Below are positions 1-8,122 of a stretch of DNA of 64,000 nucleotides, one piece after another. The notes under the pieces were generated by a model. It had not been told where the DNA came from, searched no databases, and was given only the letters and a program-made list of their open reading frames with translations. The first letter of the stretch is position 1; every line of letters begins with the position of its first letter. Both the position numbers and the translations under genes were made by a program. Source of the stretch: an uncultured Clostridia bacterium (GTDB lineage: Bacteria > Bacillota > Clostridia > Oscillospirales > Oscillospiraceae); assembly GCA_945876285.1 (NCBI GenBank), contig CAMCNO010000001.1, forward strand, positions 62,001 through 126,000, read 5' to 3'.

Positions 1-1773
1 GACTTCGACGACATCATCTATCATACGGTGACTCTTTTGCAGCAGGAGCCGGAGGTGTTGGCTTACTACCAGAACAAGTTCCGCTATGTGTTGGTGGACG
101 AGTACCAGGACACCAACCACATGCAGTACTTGCTGACAAGCCTCCTGGCGGGCGGGCGGAAGAACCTATGCGTGGTGGGCGACGACGACCAGTCCATCTA
201 CCGCTTCCGGGGCGCCAACATCGAAAACATCCTGAATTTTGAGCAGCAGTATCCCGACACCCGGACGATCCGCCTGGAGCAGAACTACCGCTCCACGCAG
301 AACATTTTAGACGCAGCCAACGCTGTCATCAAAAACAACCAGGGCCGGAAGGGAAAGACCCTCTGGACGGACAACGGCAGCGGAGACGTGGTGACGGTGA
401 AGACCACCTTCAACGAAAGTGACGAGGCAAACTACGTGGTGGGCGACATCCTCATGGGGGTAAACCGGGGGCGGTCATTCCGGGACACGGCGGTGCTGTA
501 CCGCATGAACGCCCAGTCCAACGCTCTGGAATATGCCATGAAGCGCAACGGCATCCCCTACAAGGTGGTAGGCGGCATGAAGTTCTTCGACCGTGCCGAG
601 GTCAAGGATATGCTGGCCTATTTGTGCGTCCTGAACAACCCGCTGGACGACCTGCGGCTGCGGCGCGTCATCAACAACCCGTCCCGGGGCATCGGCGCCA
701 CCACGCTGGACAAGGTGGCGCTGCTGGCGGAAGGGCAGGGTGCGTCCCTCTATGAAATTATCCGCAATGCGGATCTGTTCCCGGAGCTGAAAAGCGCATC
801 TGCCAAGCTGCTGAAATTCGCGGACCTTATTGACGGCCTCCGCCGCCAGGGGGCGGAATTGGCCCTGCCGGAGTTTTACGACGCCGTCTGCGACCAGACC
901 GGCTATGTGAAAGCCCTGGAGGACAAGAACGACATGGAGAGCCGGGGCCGCATTGAGAACGTGCAGGAATTGAAGTCCAACATCCTGGGTTTCCTGGAGC
1001 AGGATCCGGAGGACGCCACTTTGTCCGGCTTTCTGAACGAGATCGCCCTGTACACGGACCTGGACAGCGTGGAGGCGGACGACAACTGCGTCACCATGAT
1101 GACCATTCACTCCGCCAAGGGCCTGGAATTCCCGGCAGTGTATGTGGTGGGCATGGAGGAAGGAATCTTCCCCGGCTCCTCCGCACAGTATGACCCGGAG
1201 GAACTTGAAGAAGAACGTCGGCTTTGCTATGTGGCCATGACCCGGGCCAAGGAGAAGCTGACCCTCACCAACTGCCGCCAGAGAATGTTGTATGGCCGTA
1301 CCAGCGCCAATAAGGCGTCCCGGTTCCTGGACGAGATTCCGGAGAACAATATGTGCTGGCAGAGCAAGCCGGAGCCGAGATATGGCGGCATGGGCGGCGA
1401 CGATACTTTCGGCGGCGACCGTTACGAGGGAGGCTTCGGCGGCACGTCCTACGGCGGATACGGCCAGCGCGCCTCCCGCCCGGCTTCCAGCGGAACAACC
1501 TGGAGCAGCGGCGGTGTCCACAGCTACCGGGATACCGCTGCCAAGACGCCGCCACAGCGGACGCTGCAGTCTGTGCGGAAAAACACTGCCTCTGCCGCAC
1601 CGCTGATGCAGCTCCAGCAGGGAGATATGGTGGAGCATACGGCGTTTGGAAAAGGTATGGTGCTGTCTGTCCGGCCCATGGGCGGAGACGCCCTGGTGGA
1701 AGTCGCCTTCGACCAGGTAGGTGCCAAGAGGCTGATGCTGAAATCCGCTGGGAACCATATGAAAAAGCTGTAA
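1..1773 (+). CDS. pcrA: ATP-dependent DNA helicase PcrA/UvrD (3' part)
   Basis: Superfamily 1A 3'-5' DNA helicase acting in DNA repair and in removing proteins from DNA. The window opens inside the gene, in frame from base 1, so 590 residues are visible and the N-terminal Walker A part is missing. Helicase motifs run in the expected order: VDEYQDTN (motif II), GDDDQSIYRFRGA (III), QNYRST (IV), TIHSAKGLEF (V) and CYVAMTRAKEKL (VI). After the helicase core comes a Gly/Ser/Tyr-rich linker of about 80 residues and a C-terminal Tudor-like domain (GDMVEHTAFGKGMVLSV), which is typical of PcrA and contacts RNA polymerase in Bacillus. A strong bidirectional terminator follows the stop. The family assignment is firm; PcrA rather than another UvrD-like paralogue rests on the C-terminal domain. 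Confidence 0.95.
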   Translation, partial: DFDDIIYHTVTLLQQEPEVLAYYQNKFRYVLVDEYQDTNHMQYLLTSLLAGGRKNLCVVGDDDQSIYRFRGANIENILNFEQQYPDTRTIRLEQNYRSTQNILDAANAVIKNNQGRKGKTLWTDNGSGDVVTVKTTFNESDEANYVVGDILMGVNRGRSFRDTAVLYRMNAQSNALEYAMKRNGIPYKVVGGMKFFDRAEVKDMLAYLCVLNNPLDDLRLRRVINNPSRGIGATTLDKVALLAEGQGASLYEIIRNADLFPELKSASAKLLKFADLIDGLRRQGAELALPEFYDAVCDQTGYVKALEDKNDMESRGRIENVQELKSNILGFLEQDPEDATLSGFLNEIALYTDLDSVEADDNCVTMMTIHSAKGLEFPAVYVVGMEEGIFPGSSAQYDPEELEEERRLCYVAMTRAKEKLTLTNCRQRMLYGRTSANKASRFLDEIPENNMCWQSKPEPRYGGMGGDDTFGGDRYEGGFGGTSYGGYGQRASRPASSGTTWSSGGVHSYRDTAAKTPPQRTLQSVRKNTASAAPLMQLQQGDMVEHTAFGKGMVLSVRPMGGDALVEVAFDQVGAKRLMLKSAGNHMKKL

Positions 1774-1781
1774 AAAAAGAA

Positions 1782-1822
1782 CCGTCCGAAGCGCAAAATT
1801 GCGTTTCGGACGGGCTTTTTAT
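1782..1822. terminator. bidirectional rho-independent terminator
   Basis: A 13-bp stem (1782-1794 with 1801-1813, one G:T pair) closes a 6-nt AAAATT loop, followed by a T-rich run on the plus strand and preceded by an A-run that acts as the T-run on the minus strand. It lies between the convergent pcrA and transglutaminase genes and can serve both. Confidence 0.85.
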
Positions 1823-2844
1823 TCCTCTGTGTAAAGTTCGCCCTCGTTGGCTTCTTCCTCAGTGGCCTCTCCGGGCAGTTCTGTTGGGAAGTATATCTGA
1901 AGGACCGCCTGCGGGCGATTGAAGGACACCGCGGCGTGGCGGTTCCGCTTTTGGGCAGCTTCCTCCAGGGCCTGTACCAGTTGGACGAGCACCTCCCGGG
2001 TAAAAGGGCCGCCCCGCCAGTGGAATACAAAGGGCAGGTCCTTGCGGATGGCCATTTGTGCCCGTTTGACGACATCCTCCACCTTCGTAAAGGACAGTTT
2101 GGCCTCTCGATAATAGAAATGGTCGCCTGAGGCGCATGCTGGGACCGGGTAGATGACCGGCTGATGGTCCCGAAACAGCCGTTTGTCATCCAGATTGAAG
2201 TAATCGTAGCGGACGACGCCGTCATGGCCCAGGGAGTTGTCAAAGGTGGCGTCCAGATGGACATACTGTCCGTCCAGCTTTAAAATGTTCCAGGCGTGGC
2301 GGTACTTGATGCCCTGTTCCGGGTTGGCCTCGGAGATGGCGATGATACACCACAGACCCAGCGCGTCACATAGAATTTTCACGGATTTGGCAATGCCCTC
2401 GCACACGCCAACACCTTGCCCCAGAGGGCCGATGATCTCATGGGAGTAGGGCTTTTTCAGCTTGTCGTATCGAACATTCTGACAGATGAAATCGTGGATG
2501 TACCGTTCTTTTTCCAACGCCGTCATATTCTTCGCGGGCCGGGCCAGCTTTTCCACCCGGGAGGCCATGGCCTTTTGGTGGTCCTTGATCTTGGCCTTAT
2601 CAAACAGATACTCCGGCAGCAGCTCCACATTTTCCGCACCTGGAGCAAAGCGGTAGGAAAAACCGGTCACATAAAAAATCTCCGGGCAGTCCAGCCGCAG
2701 CCGGAAAAAAATATCGCTGAGCTCCCGGTTTTCCAGACGGGGTACAGAAAAGCCGGGGGAGAGGGCGGTAAACCCGGTTTTCATGGCGTGGTACGCCGCC
2801 TGCTCATGTCTGGACATCTGTTGGTAATAATAGGTTTCCATCAT
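1819..2844 (-). CDS. transglutaminase-like domain protein
   Basis: A 341-residue protein with a papain-like transglutaminase core. The likely catalytic Cys148 sits in GVGVCEGIAKS, followed by His183 in KYRHAWNIL and Asp198 in YVHLDATFD, the usual Cys-His-Asp order of bacterial transglutaminase-like proteins. No signal peptide or membrane segment is visible, so it looks cytoplasmic; whether it is a protease, a crosslinker or another cysteine enzyme cannot be read from the sequence. The C-terminal 60 residues are a low-complexity acidic tail. It is the last gene of a three-gene minus-strand operon, 3 nt after the HAD phosphatase stop. Tandem ATG codons begin the frame, with a GGAAG ribosome-binding site just upstream. 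Confidence 0.85.
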   Translation of the reverse strand: MMETYYYQQMSRHEQAAYHAMKTGFTALSPGFSVPRLENRELSDIFFRLRLDCPEIFYVTGFSYRFAPGAENVELLPEYLFDKAKIKDHQKAMASRVEKLARPAKNMTALEKERYIHDFICQNVRYDKLKKPYSHEIIGPLGQGVGVCEGIAKSVKILCDALGLWCIIAISEANPEQGIKYRHAWNILKLDGQYVHLDATFDNSLGHDGVVRYDYFNLDDKRLFRDHQPVIYPVPACASGDHFYYREAKLSFTKVEDVVKRAQMAIRKDLPFVFHWRGGPFTREVLVQLVQALEEAAQKRNRHAAVSFNRPQAVLQIYFPTELPGEATEEEANEGELYTEE

Positions 2845-2847
2845 TCG

Positions 2848-3501
2848 TTACTTCCGATTTGCTTTTTGCTCCGGCAGCCACAAAAGCTCCTCGAAGCTCT
2901 TGATATAGACATCGCAGAAAGCCCGCATTTCCTTTTCGTCCTGGGCAAAAAAGCCGTCATATACGCCCACCACCCGCATTTTGGCGGCCCGGGCGCCCCA
3001 GCAAGCGGCCAGGCTGTCGTCAAAGACGGTGCAGTCCTCCGGGCGGACGCCGTTTTCCTGCGCCGCCGCCAACCACAGCTCCGGCTTCTTTTTCTCCAGC
3101 CCCAACTGCTGAGCGAAGATGATACGCTCAAAATACTTCTCCAGGTCCAGATTTTTCAGAGCGGTGTGACAGTGCTCCGGCACGCTGGAGGTCACCACCG
3201 CCATCCGCCGCCCCTCGGCCTTGCACTGCTTCAGATAGGCTCGGACGCCGGGCTTTACGGATACATGGGAATAGAGATCCTGCGCAAGCTCCATCCACTC
3301 CGCCATGATCTCCTCACAGCTCTCCGGCAGATTGCAGAATTCCTTGGTGAACTTGGCCGCCAGGGGGAAGATGGTGTGAGCCACGCCCTCGTAATAGGCG
3401 TGGGTATAGGGCAGCCCCCGGCGGGCCAGAAATCCCCGGTCCACGTTCTTCCAGATGCCGTTGGAGTCAATGAGGGTGCCGTCCATATCGAATAAAAACA
3501 T
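2848..3501 (-). CDS. HAD-superfamily hydrolase, subfamily IA
   Basis: A 217-residue phosphatase of the phosphoglycolate phosphatase / beta-phosphoglucomutase group. The N terminus FLFDMDGTL carries the two catalytic aspartates (Asp5 and Asp7), VTSS is motif II and FDDS near the C terminus is the Mg-binding motif IV. A helical cap follows motif I. The start chosen is the ATG that overlaps the TGA of the upstream glycosylase gene (TGATG), with a GGAGG site 7 nt before it; the reading frame is open further upstream but would run into the glycosylase gene. The substrate cannot be told. Confidence 0.9.
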   Translation of the reverse strand: MFLFDMDGTLIDSNGIWKNVDRGFLARRGLPYTHAYYEGVAHTIFPLAAKFTKEFCNLPESCEEIMAEWMELAQDLYSHVSVKPGVRAYLKQCKAEGRRMAVVTSSVPEHCHTALKNLDLEKYFERIIFAQQLGLEKKKPELWLAAAQENGVRPEDCTVFDDSLAACWGARAAKMRVVGVYDGFFAQDEKEMRAFCDVYIKSFEELLWLPEQKANRK

Positions 3502-4124
3502 CAGGTTTCCTCCTTTTCCAGCCAAAAACGCCAGGGAAAGTCTCTGGCCTCCTCTGCGTAGTCGATACCGATGCGGGGACCGCACCGCAGGATTTCATGT
3601 TCTGCCGGCGGGATCTCCGGCAGGCCGATATCCGCCAGAGTATCGCAGACAAACAGGGTATCACCCGTTAAATCCATCTTATTTTCGCTGCTGGACAGGG
3701 ATAGTGCTTTACAGACTTTTCCCGGTCCATTGGAGAAATTCTTCCGCCGATAGGCGGTCATGGGCGCATCACCAAACCGCAGGCGGCGCATAGTGTCTGC
3801 TCCCGCCACGGGCTGGATGGCCCGGATGAGGACGGCGGAGGGTTCGCCCTCTGGCTCCGTCACGAAATTCAGGCAGTGGTACATTCCGTAGATAAAATAA
3901 ATGTAGGCATGGCCCGGGGCCATGAAAAGGGTGGAGGTACGGGGCGTCTTTTTGTAGCCGTAGGCGTGACAGGCTTTGTCGCACCGGCCCACATAGGCCT
4001 CCGTCTCCGTAATGCGGCCGGCCAGCAGCTCACCGTCCAGGCGGCGGACCAGGTACTTCCCCAGCAGCCGCCGGGCAATTTCCACAGTATCACCATTGTA
4101 GAATTCGCGGGAAAGTCTTGCCAT
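3501..4124 (-). CDS. mpg: DNA-3-methyladenine glycosylase (AAG/MPG family)
   Basis: A 207-residue monofunctional glycosylase of the AAG/MPG family that excises alkylated and deaminated purines as the first step of base excision repair. Family hallmarks are present: RLLGKYLVRR near the N terminus, the GRITETEAYVG segment containing the catalytic Glu, the MAPGHAYIYFIYGMYHCLN segment with the DNA-intercalating Tyr region, and the C-terminal ACKALxLS-like and GPRIGIDYAEEA segments. It is the first gene of the minus-strand operon and lies behind a good promoter shared back to back with the EamA transporter gene. The ribosome-binding site is GGGGTGAG. Confidence 0.93.
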   Translation of the reverse strand: MARLSREFYNGDTVEIARRLLGKYLVRRLDGELLAGRITETEAYVGRCDKACHAYGYKKTPRTSTLFMAPGHAYIYFIYGMYHCLNFVTEPEGEPSAVLIRAIQPVAGADTMRRLRFGDAPMTAYRRKNFSNGPGKVCKALSLSSSENKMDLTGDTLFVCDTLADIGLPEIPPAEHEILRCGPRIGIDYAEEARDFPWRFWLEKEET

Positions 4125-4155
4125 TTTCTCACCCCGGTGTTAAAATACCAAACTG

Positions 4156-4203
4156 TTGCGATTTCTTATCGCAAAGTATACCATGGATTGAACATTGGAG
4201 CAA
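4156..4203. promoter_or_regulatory. divergent promoter region with inverted-repeat operator candidate
   Basis: On the minus strand TTGCTC (4203-4198) and TATACT (4180-4175) are separated by 17 bp, with TG before the -10: a good promoter for the mpg operon. On the plus strand TTGCGA (4156-4161) and TATACC (4177-4182) are 15 bp apart and could serve the EamA gene, so both -10 elements share the same GTATAC. The arms TTGCGAT (4156-4162) and ATCGCAA (4168-4174) form a perfect 7-bp inverted repeat just downstream of the minus-strand -10, a plausible operator. No experimental support. Confidence 0.55.
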
Positions 4204-4208
4204 GTCAT

Positions 4209-5117
4209 ATGAAAGTCAACCGCATTCGTCAAAATGTGCTGCCGGTGCTGGCAGCATTCATCTGGGGCACGGCCTTTGTGGCCCAGAGCGTGGGCGCTGA
4301 TTATGTGGAGCCCTTCACCTTTAACGCCGCCCGCTCAGTCATTGCATTTTTGTTTCTCCTGATCCTCTGTCTGGTGCGCAGGAAGATACAAAAGGGGATC
4401 GTAGAGAGCGCGACCAAGTCCTGGAAGAACCTTGCCATAGGCGGTACCTGCTGCGGTGTGGCACTGACCGTGGCCACCAACCTCCAGCAGAAGGGATTGG
4501 AGACCACTACCAGCGGCAAGGCCGGATTTATCACGGCGCTTTACATCGTCATTGTGCCCATCCTCAGCATTTTCCTGAAAAAGAAAGCGCCCCGGGCCAT
4601 CTGGCTCAGCGTGGTGCTGGCGGTGACGGGACTGTACTGCCTGTGCATCACAGAGGACTTTACCATCACCAGCGGCGACTTTTATATCCTGCTGTGTGCG
4701 CTCTGCTTCTCCGTCCATATCCTGGTCATCGACCATTTTACGCAGAAGGTGGACGGTGTGGAGCTGTCCTGCGTCCAGTTCCTTGTGGTGACGGTGCTGT
4801 CCGCCATCGGGATGCTTGCCACGGAATCGCCTTCCATGGAGGCACTGCGGATGTGTGCGTGGCCCATTTTGTATGTGGGCATCTTCTCCAGCGGTGTGGC
4901 CTATACGCTCCAGATATTAGCGCAGAAGGACTCCAACCCCACGGTGGTATCCCTGCTGCTGAGCCTGGAGTCTGTGTTTGCCACGCTGGCGGGTGCCGTC
5001 ATCCTTCACGACCGCATGAGCGGGAAGGAGTATCTGGGCTGCGTGCTGATGCTGATTGCGGTGGTTTTGGCCCAGCTTCCTGAAAAAGCGCCTAAAAGGG
5101 CGGAAAATAAAATCTGA
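4209..5117 (+). CDS. EamA/DMT-family transporter
   Basis: A 302-residue integral membrane protein of the drug/metabolite transporter superfamily. About ten hydrophobic segments are visible, arranged as two EamA repeats, beginning with the characteristic AAFIWGTAFVAQ of the first helix. Such proteins export or exchange small metabolites; the substrate is unknown. The reading frame is open upstream back to about 3876, but that part is antisense to mpg, and the ATG at 4209 has a GGAG site 10 nt upstream and starts at the conserved N terminus. It is followed by a terminator-like hairpin. Confidence 0.9.
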   Translation: MKVNRIRQNVLPVLAAFIWGTAFVAQSVGADYVEPFTFNAARSVIAFLFLLILCLVRRKIQKGIVESATKSWKNLAIGGTCCGVALTVATNLQQKGLETTTSGKAGFITALYIVIVPILSIFLKKKAPRAIWLSVVLAVTGLYCLCITEDFTITSGDFYILLCALCFSVHILVIDHFTQKVDGVELSCVQFLVVTVLSAIGMLATESPSMEALRMCAWPILYVGIFSSGVAYTLQILAQKDSNPTVVSLLLSLESVFATLAGAVILHDRMSGKEYLGCVLMLIAVVLAQLPEKAPKRAENKI

Positions 5118-5118
5118 G

Positions 5119-5156
5119 ATGAAGCGGGGAGCCAAACTTCGGCATCCCCGCTTCAT
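5119..5156 (+). terminator. hairpin terminator after the EamA gene
   Basis: Perfect 12-bp stem (5119-5130 with 5145-5156) immediately after the stop codon. The tract after it (TTGGGGTTGG) is poor in T, so termination may be weak. Confidence 0.55.
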
Positions 5157-5162
5157 TTGGGG

Positions 5163-5192
5163 TTGGACAAAGGCCGACCTATATGATATAAT
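5163..5192 (+). promoter_or_regulatory. sigma-A promoter for the tagA-tmk operon
   Basis: TTGGAC (5163-5168) and TATAAT (5187-5192) with an 18-bp spacer, 35 nt upstream of the glycosyltransferase start. Confidence 0.7.
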
Positions 5193-5226
5193 ACAAAACT
5201 GTATGAGTATGTTGCGAGGTGGTTCC

Positions 5227-5946
5227 ATGCGGATCGACGTGTTAGGCGTTGGTTTTGATAATGTGACGATGGCGGAGGCCGTGGAGCGGGGCATGTCCCT
5301 GCTGCGCAGCGAAGGCGCCCACTATGTGGTGACGCCGAATCCGGAAATCGTGGAGGTCTGCCGGGAGAACGAGGCGGCAAGAGCCGTCATCAACGGCGCA
5401 TCCCTGGTCCTGCCCGACGGCATCGGCGTCATCAAGGGCGCGGCAATGCTGGGGACGCCGCTGAAAGAAAGAACGCCGGGTATTGAATTTGCAGCCCACA
5501 TTGTGGAAAGAATGGCGGGGGAGGGCATGTCCCTTTACCTGCTGGGCGCTAAGCCCGGTGTGGCGGAAAAGGCGGCGGAAAATCTGAAAAAGCAGCATCC
5601 CGGGCTGGTTATTGCCGGAACCCACGACGGCTATTTCCAGGAGGACAGCCCCGTGGTGGAGGACATCCGCAAAAGCGGCGCCGACTGTGTGTTCGTGTGC
5701 CTTGGCGCACCCAAGCAGGAGTTCTGGATGGCGAAAAACGGCTCCGCCACCGGCGCCCATCTGTTGTGCGGCCTGGGCGGAAGCCTGGATGTGTTCGCGG
5801 GAACGGTGGAGCGGGCTCCTAAGTTCTGGTGCGACCACGGTCTGGAATGGTTCTACCGTCTTTGCAAGGAGCCGAAGCGTATCGGCCGCATGATGAAGCT
5901 GCCCCTTTTTTTGGTACATGTCAAACAGGAGAAGCGAAAGAAATGA
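5227..5946 (+). CDS. tagA: WecG/TagA/CpsF family glycosyltransferase
   Basis: A 239-residue GT26-family glycosyltransferase. In wall teichoic acid synthesis the TagA/TarA member adds N-acetylmannosamine to undecaprenyl-diphosphate-GlcNAc at the inner face of the membrane. Family signatures are clear: YVVTPNPEIV near the N terminus (with the conserved Asn/Pro/Glu), LPDGIGV with the catalytic Asp, LLGAKPGVAEKAAENL and LGAPKQEFWM. The C-terminal LEWFYRLCKEPKRIGRM segment is the membrane-binding tail. The start has an AGGTGG site 6 nt upstream and removes an unsupported extension into the upstream terminator. It overlaps tmk by 4 nt (ATGA). No other teichoic acid gene is nearby, so the exact acceptor is inferred. 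Confidence 0.88.
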   Translation: MRIDVLGVGFDNVTMAEAVERGMSLLRSEGAHYVVTPNPEIVEVCRENEAARAVINGASLVLPDGIGVIKGAAMLGTPLKERTPGIEFAAHIVERMAGEGMSLYLLGAKPGVAEKAAENLKKQHPGLVIAGTHDGYFQEDSPVVEDIRKSGADCVFVCLGAPKQEFWMAKNGSATGAHLLCGLGGSLDVFAGTVERAPKFWCDHGLEWFYRLCKEPKRIGRMMKLPLFLVHVKQEKRKK

Positions 5947-6608
5947 GCGGAAAACTGATCGTATTTGAAGGAACGGACGGCTCCGGAAAGGCCACGCAGT
6001 CCAGACTTCTGTGCAGTCGCCTGGAGTCGGAGGGGATCCCTTTCCGCAAAATTGACTTTCCGCGATATGGAAAGCCTTCGGCCGCCATGGTACAGGAGTA
6101 TCTGAGCGGAAACCTGGGCAGGAAGCCCGGCGATGTGAACGCCTATGCCGCGTCTGTCTTTTTCTCCATAGATCGCTACGCGTCCTATAAACAGGACTGG
6201 GGTGATTTCTACGAAGCGGGAGGTCTGGTGGTCGCTGACCGCTACACCACTTCCAACGCTGTCCATCAGGCGTCCAAGCTGCCGGAGAGCCAGCGGAAGG
6301 AATATCTGGACTGGCTGTTTGAACTGGAATACGGCAAGCTGGGCCTTCCAAAGCCTGACCTGGTCATTTATCTGGATATGCCCACGGAAGTCACAGAGCG
6401 TATGATGCGCCAGCGGGAACAGGCCACGGGTACCCAGGCCGACATCCATGAGCAGGACGAGGCATATCTGAAAAGCTGCCGGGACAATGCCAGAAAAATC
6501 GTGGCCGAGTGCGGATGGCACGTCATCGACTGCGCTGACGGAGACCGCCCGCGCACACCGGAGGATATCCATGAGCAGGTGTTTCAGGCAGTAAAGGGTC
6601 TTCTGTGA
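5943..6608 (+). CDS. tmk: thymidylate kinase
   Basis: dTMP kinase of the P-loop kinase superfamily, 221 residues, making dTDP for DNA synthesis. The P-loop is GTDGSGKATQ (residues 10-19), with Ala where many TMP kinases have Ser or Thr; this KATQ variant is common in Clostridia. DFPRYGKPS holds the substrate-binding Arg, VADRYTTSN is the conserved DRY motif, and the LID segment RMMRQREQATG is Arg-rich. Its ATG overlaps the TGA of the glycosyltransferase gene, so translation is probably coupled. Confidence 0.9.
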   Translation: MSGKLIVFEGTDGSGKATQSRLLCSRLESEGIPFRKIDFPRYGKPSAAMVQEYLSGNLGRKPGDVNAYAASVFFSIDRYASYKQDWGDFYEAGGLVVADRYTTSNAVHQASKLPESQRKEYLDWLFELEYGKLGLPKPDLVIYLDMPTEVTERMMRQREQATGTQADIHEQDEAYLKSCRDNARKIVAECGWHVIDCADGDRPRTPEDIHEQVFQAVKGLL

Positions 6609-6674
6609 TTTGACGGCACGTCCCTTATAGCGGTGCGGAAAGCGGGACGCAGGGCGTCCCACTGTTCCGGGATT

Positions 6675-6827
6675 TCAGCAGCAGCCGCAGTTGTCATCTC
6701 GGTCGTGATGGCGGTCACAATCGCAGAAATTGCCGCCCCAGTTTCCGCCGCAGCAGCAGAAGATCAGGACGAGGATGATGATAAGCCACAGGCAGGAGCA
6801 GTTATTGTTTCCGTTGTTGAACCACAT
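6675..6827 (-). CDS. 50-residue Cys-rich single-pass membrane protein
   Basis: A short minus-strand gene. The product starts MWFNNGNNNCSC, has one hydrophobic helix (CLWLIIILVLIF, residues 12-23), then a CCC cluster, Gly/Asn, and a polar tail rich in Asp, His and Cys that ends NCGCC. In total 9 of 50 residues are Cys. A GAGGTG ribosome-binding site lies 7-8 nt before the ATG, which supports real translation. The His/Asp/Cys tail suggests metal binding, but this is only a guess; I do not recognise a named family. It stands alone between tmk (67 nt away, convergent) and mltG (divergent). Confidence 0.6.
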   Translation of the reverse strand: MWFNNGNNNCSCLWLIIILVLIFCCCGGNWGGNFCDCDRHHDRDDNCGCC

Positions 6828-6966
6828 GAATCTCACCTCGCTTTAAGCCTATTCTATGCTTCAGGCCCCCGGAGGGAGCCTGGCCGTTTAAAAAAATCCC
6901 GTAAAGCGGGAAAAATCGCAATTTGTACCGTCCCACAGTATCAGGACGGGGAAAACGGAGGTTTCC

Positions 6967-8121
6967 ATGTCTGATTTTAAAAGAGGAGATACCGCCAGCT
7001 GGGACACGGAACAGGTGCGGCGCAGCCAGCAGCACCGTTCTCAGCTTGCGGCCCGTCGGCGCCGCCGCAGAGGGATCAACCCGCTGGTTTATATCCTGTT
7101 CGTAGTGGTCACGTCTGCCATTCTGGCGAGTGTGGGCTGGCTGCTGATGAGCGATCTGTGCGCCTTTAACCGGGGAACGCCGAAGACTGTGACCGTGGAG
7201 ATCACAGCGGAGGACACAGTGTCCACGGTGGCGGATAAGCTGTATGACGCCGGACTGATCAAGTATAAGTGGTTCTTCAAGACCTTTGCCGGTGTCGCCC
7301 ACGCCAAGGACAAAATCGGCATGGGGAGCTACGAGCTGAATACGGATATGGACTACAATGCCCTGATCACGGGTATGCGCAGCTCCGCCGGTAATATGAA
7401 CGCCGAGACGGTACGGGTCACTATCCCGGAGGGCTATACCGTGGCAGAGACCATCAAGCTGCTGGCAAAGAACAATGTCAGCACCGAGGAAGCACTGCTG
7501 GAGGCTGCACAGACCTATCAATTCGATTTTAACTTCATTAACAATGATTCCACAGACATCAGCCGCCTGGAGGGCTATCTCTTCCCAGACACCTATGAGT
7601 TCTACACGAACATGAAAAAACCCGGTGCGGCGCTGGCGAAGATGATCTCCAACTTCAACAACAAGCTGGATGACGACCAGCTGGCCGCCGCCCAGGCCAA
7701 GGGCTATGATTTGAAGAAGATCGTCACCATCGCCTCTCTCATCGAAAAGGAAACGGACGGCACTGACCAGGGGAAAATTGCCTCTGTGATCTATAACCGT
7801 TTGGAGGGGCCCGGTGACAAGGGCGGCACCTACGGTCTGCTGCAGATCGACGCGGCACTGCTGTATGCCCTGCCGGGCCACACCGGAGCCATCACCAACG
7901 AGGATAAGGCTGTGGATTCTCCCTATAACCTGTACAAAAACGCCGGACTGCCTCCCACGCCTATCGCGAATCCCGGCCTGAAAGCCATTCAAGCCGCGCT
8001 GGAGCCGGAGACCACCGACTATTACTACTATGCACTGGGCAAGGACAAGCTGCATCATTACTCCACTACACTTCAGGAACACAACAATTTCCTGAACAGC
8101 GGCGATTATATTGGAAACTGA
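6967..8121 (+). CDS. mltG: endolytic murein transglycosylase MltG
   Basis: Membrane-anchored lytic transglycosylase of the YceG family that cuts nascent glycan strands and sets their length. The 384-residue protein has a basic cytoplasmic N terminus (an RRRRRR run at residues 30-35), one transmembrane helix (about 40-61) and an extracellular LysM-like subdomain followed by the catalytic domain. The catalytic Glu is Glu260 in TIASLIEKET, and SRLEGYLFPDTYEF and LPPTPIANPGLKAIQAAL are family signatures. GGAGG lies 6 nt before the ATG. Its neighbour is a U32 protein, as in the Bacillus yrrL-yrrN-yrrO cluster. Confidence 0.93.
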   Translation: MSDFKRGDTASWDTEQVRRSQQHRSQLAARRRRRRGINPLVYILFVVVTSAILASVGWLLMSDLCAFNRGTPKTVTVEITAEDTVSTVADKLYDAGLIKYKWFFKTFAGVAHAKDKIGMGSYELNTDMDYNALITGMRSSAGNMNAETVRVTIPEGYTVAETIKLLAKNNVSTEEALLEAAQTYQFDFNFINNDSTDISRLEGYLFPDTYEFYTNMKKPGAALAKMISNFNNKLDDDQLAAAQAKGYDLKKIVTIASLIEKETDGTDQGKIASVIYNRLEGPGDKGGTYGLLQIDAALLYALPGHTGAITNEDKAVDSPYNLYKNAGLPPTPIANPGLKAIQAALEPETTDYYYYALGKDKLHHYSTTLQEHNNFLNSGDYIGN

Positions 8122-8122
8122 C

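Noticed and set aside
3876-4208. N-terminal extension of the EamA transporter
   Set aside because: The frame is open but runs antisense through mpg; the ATG at 4209 has a ribosome-binding site and matches the conserved N terminus.
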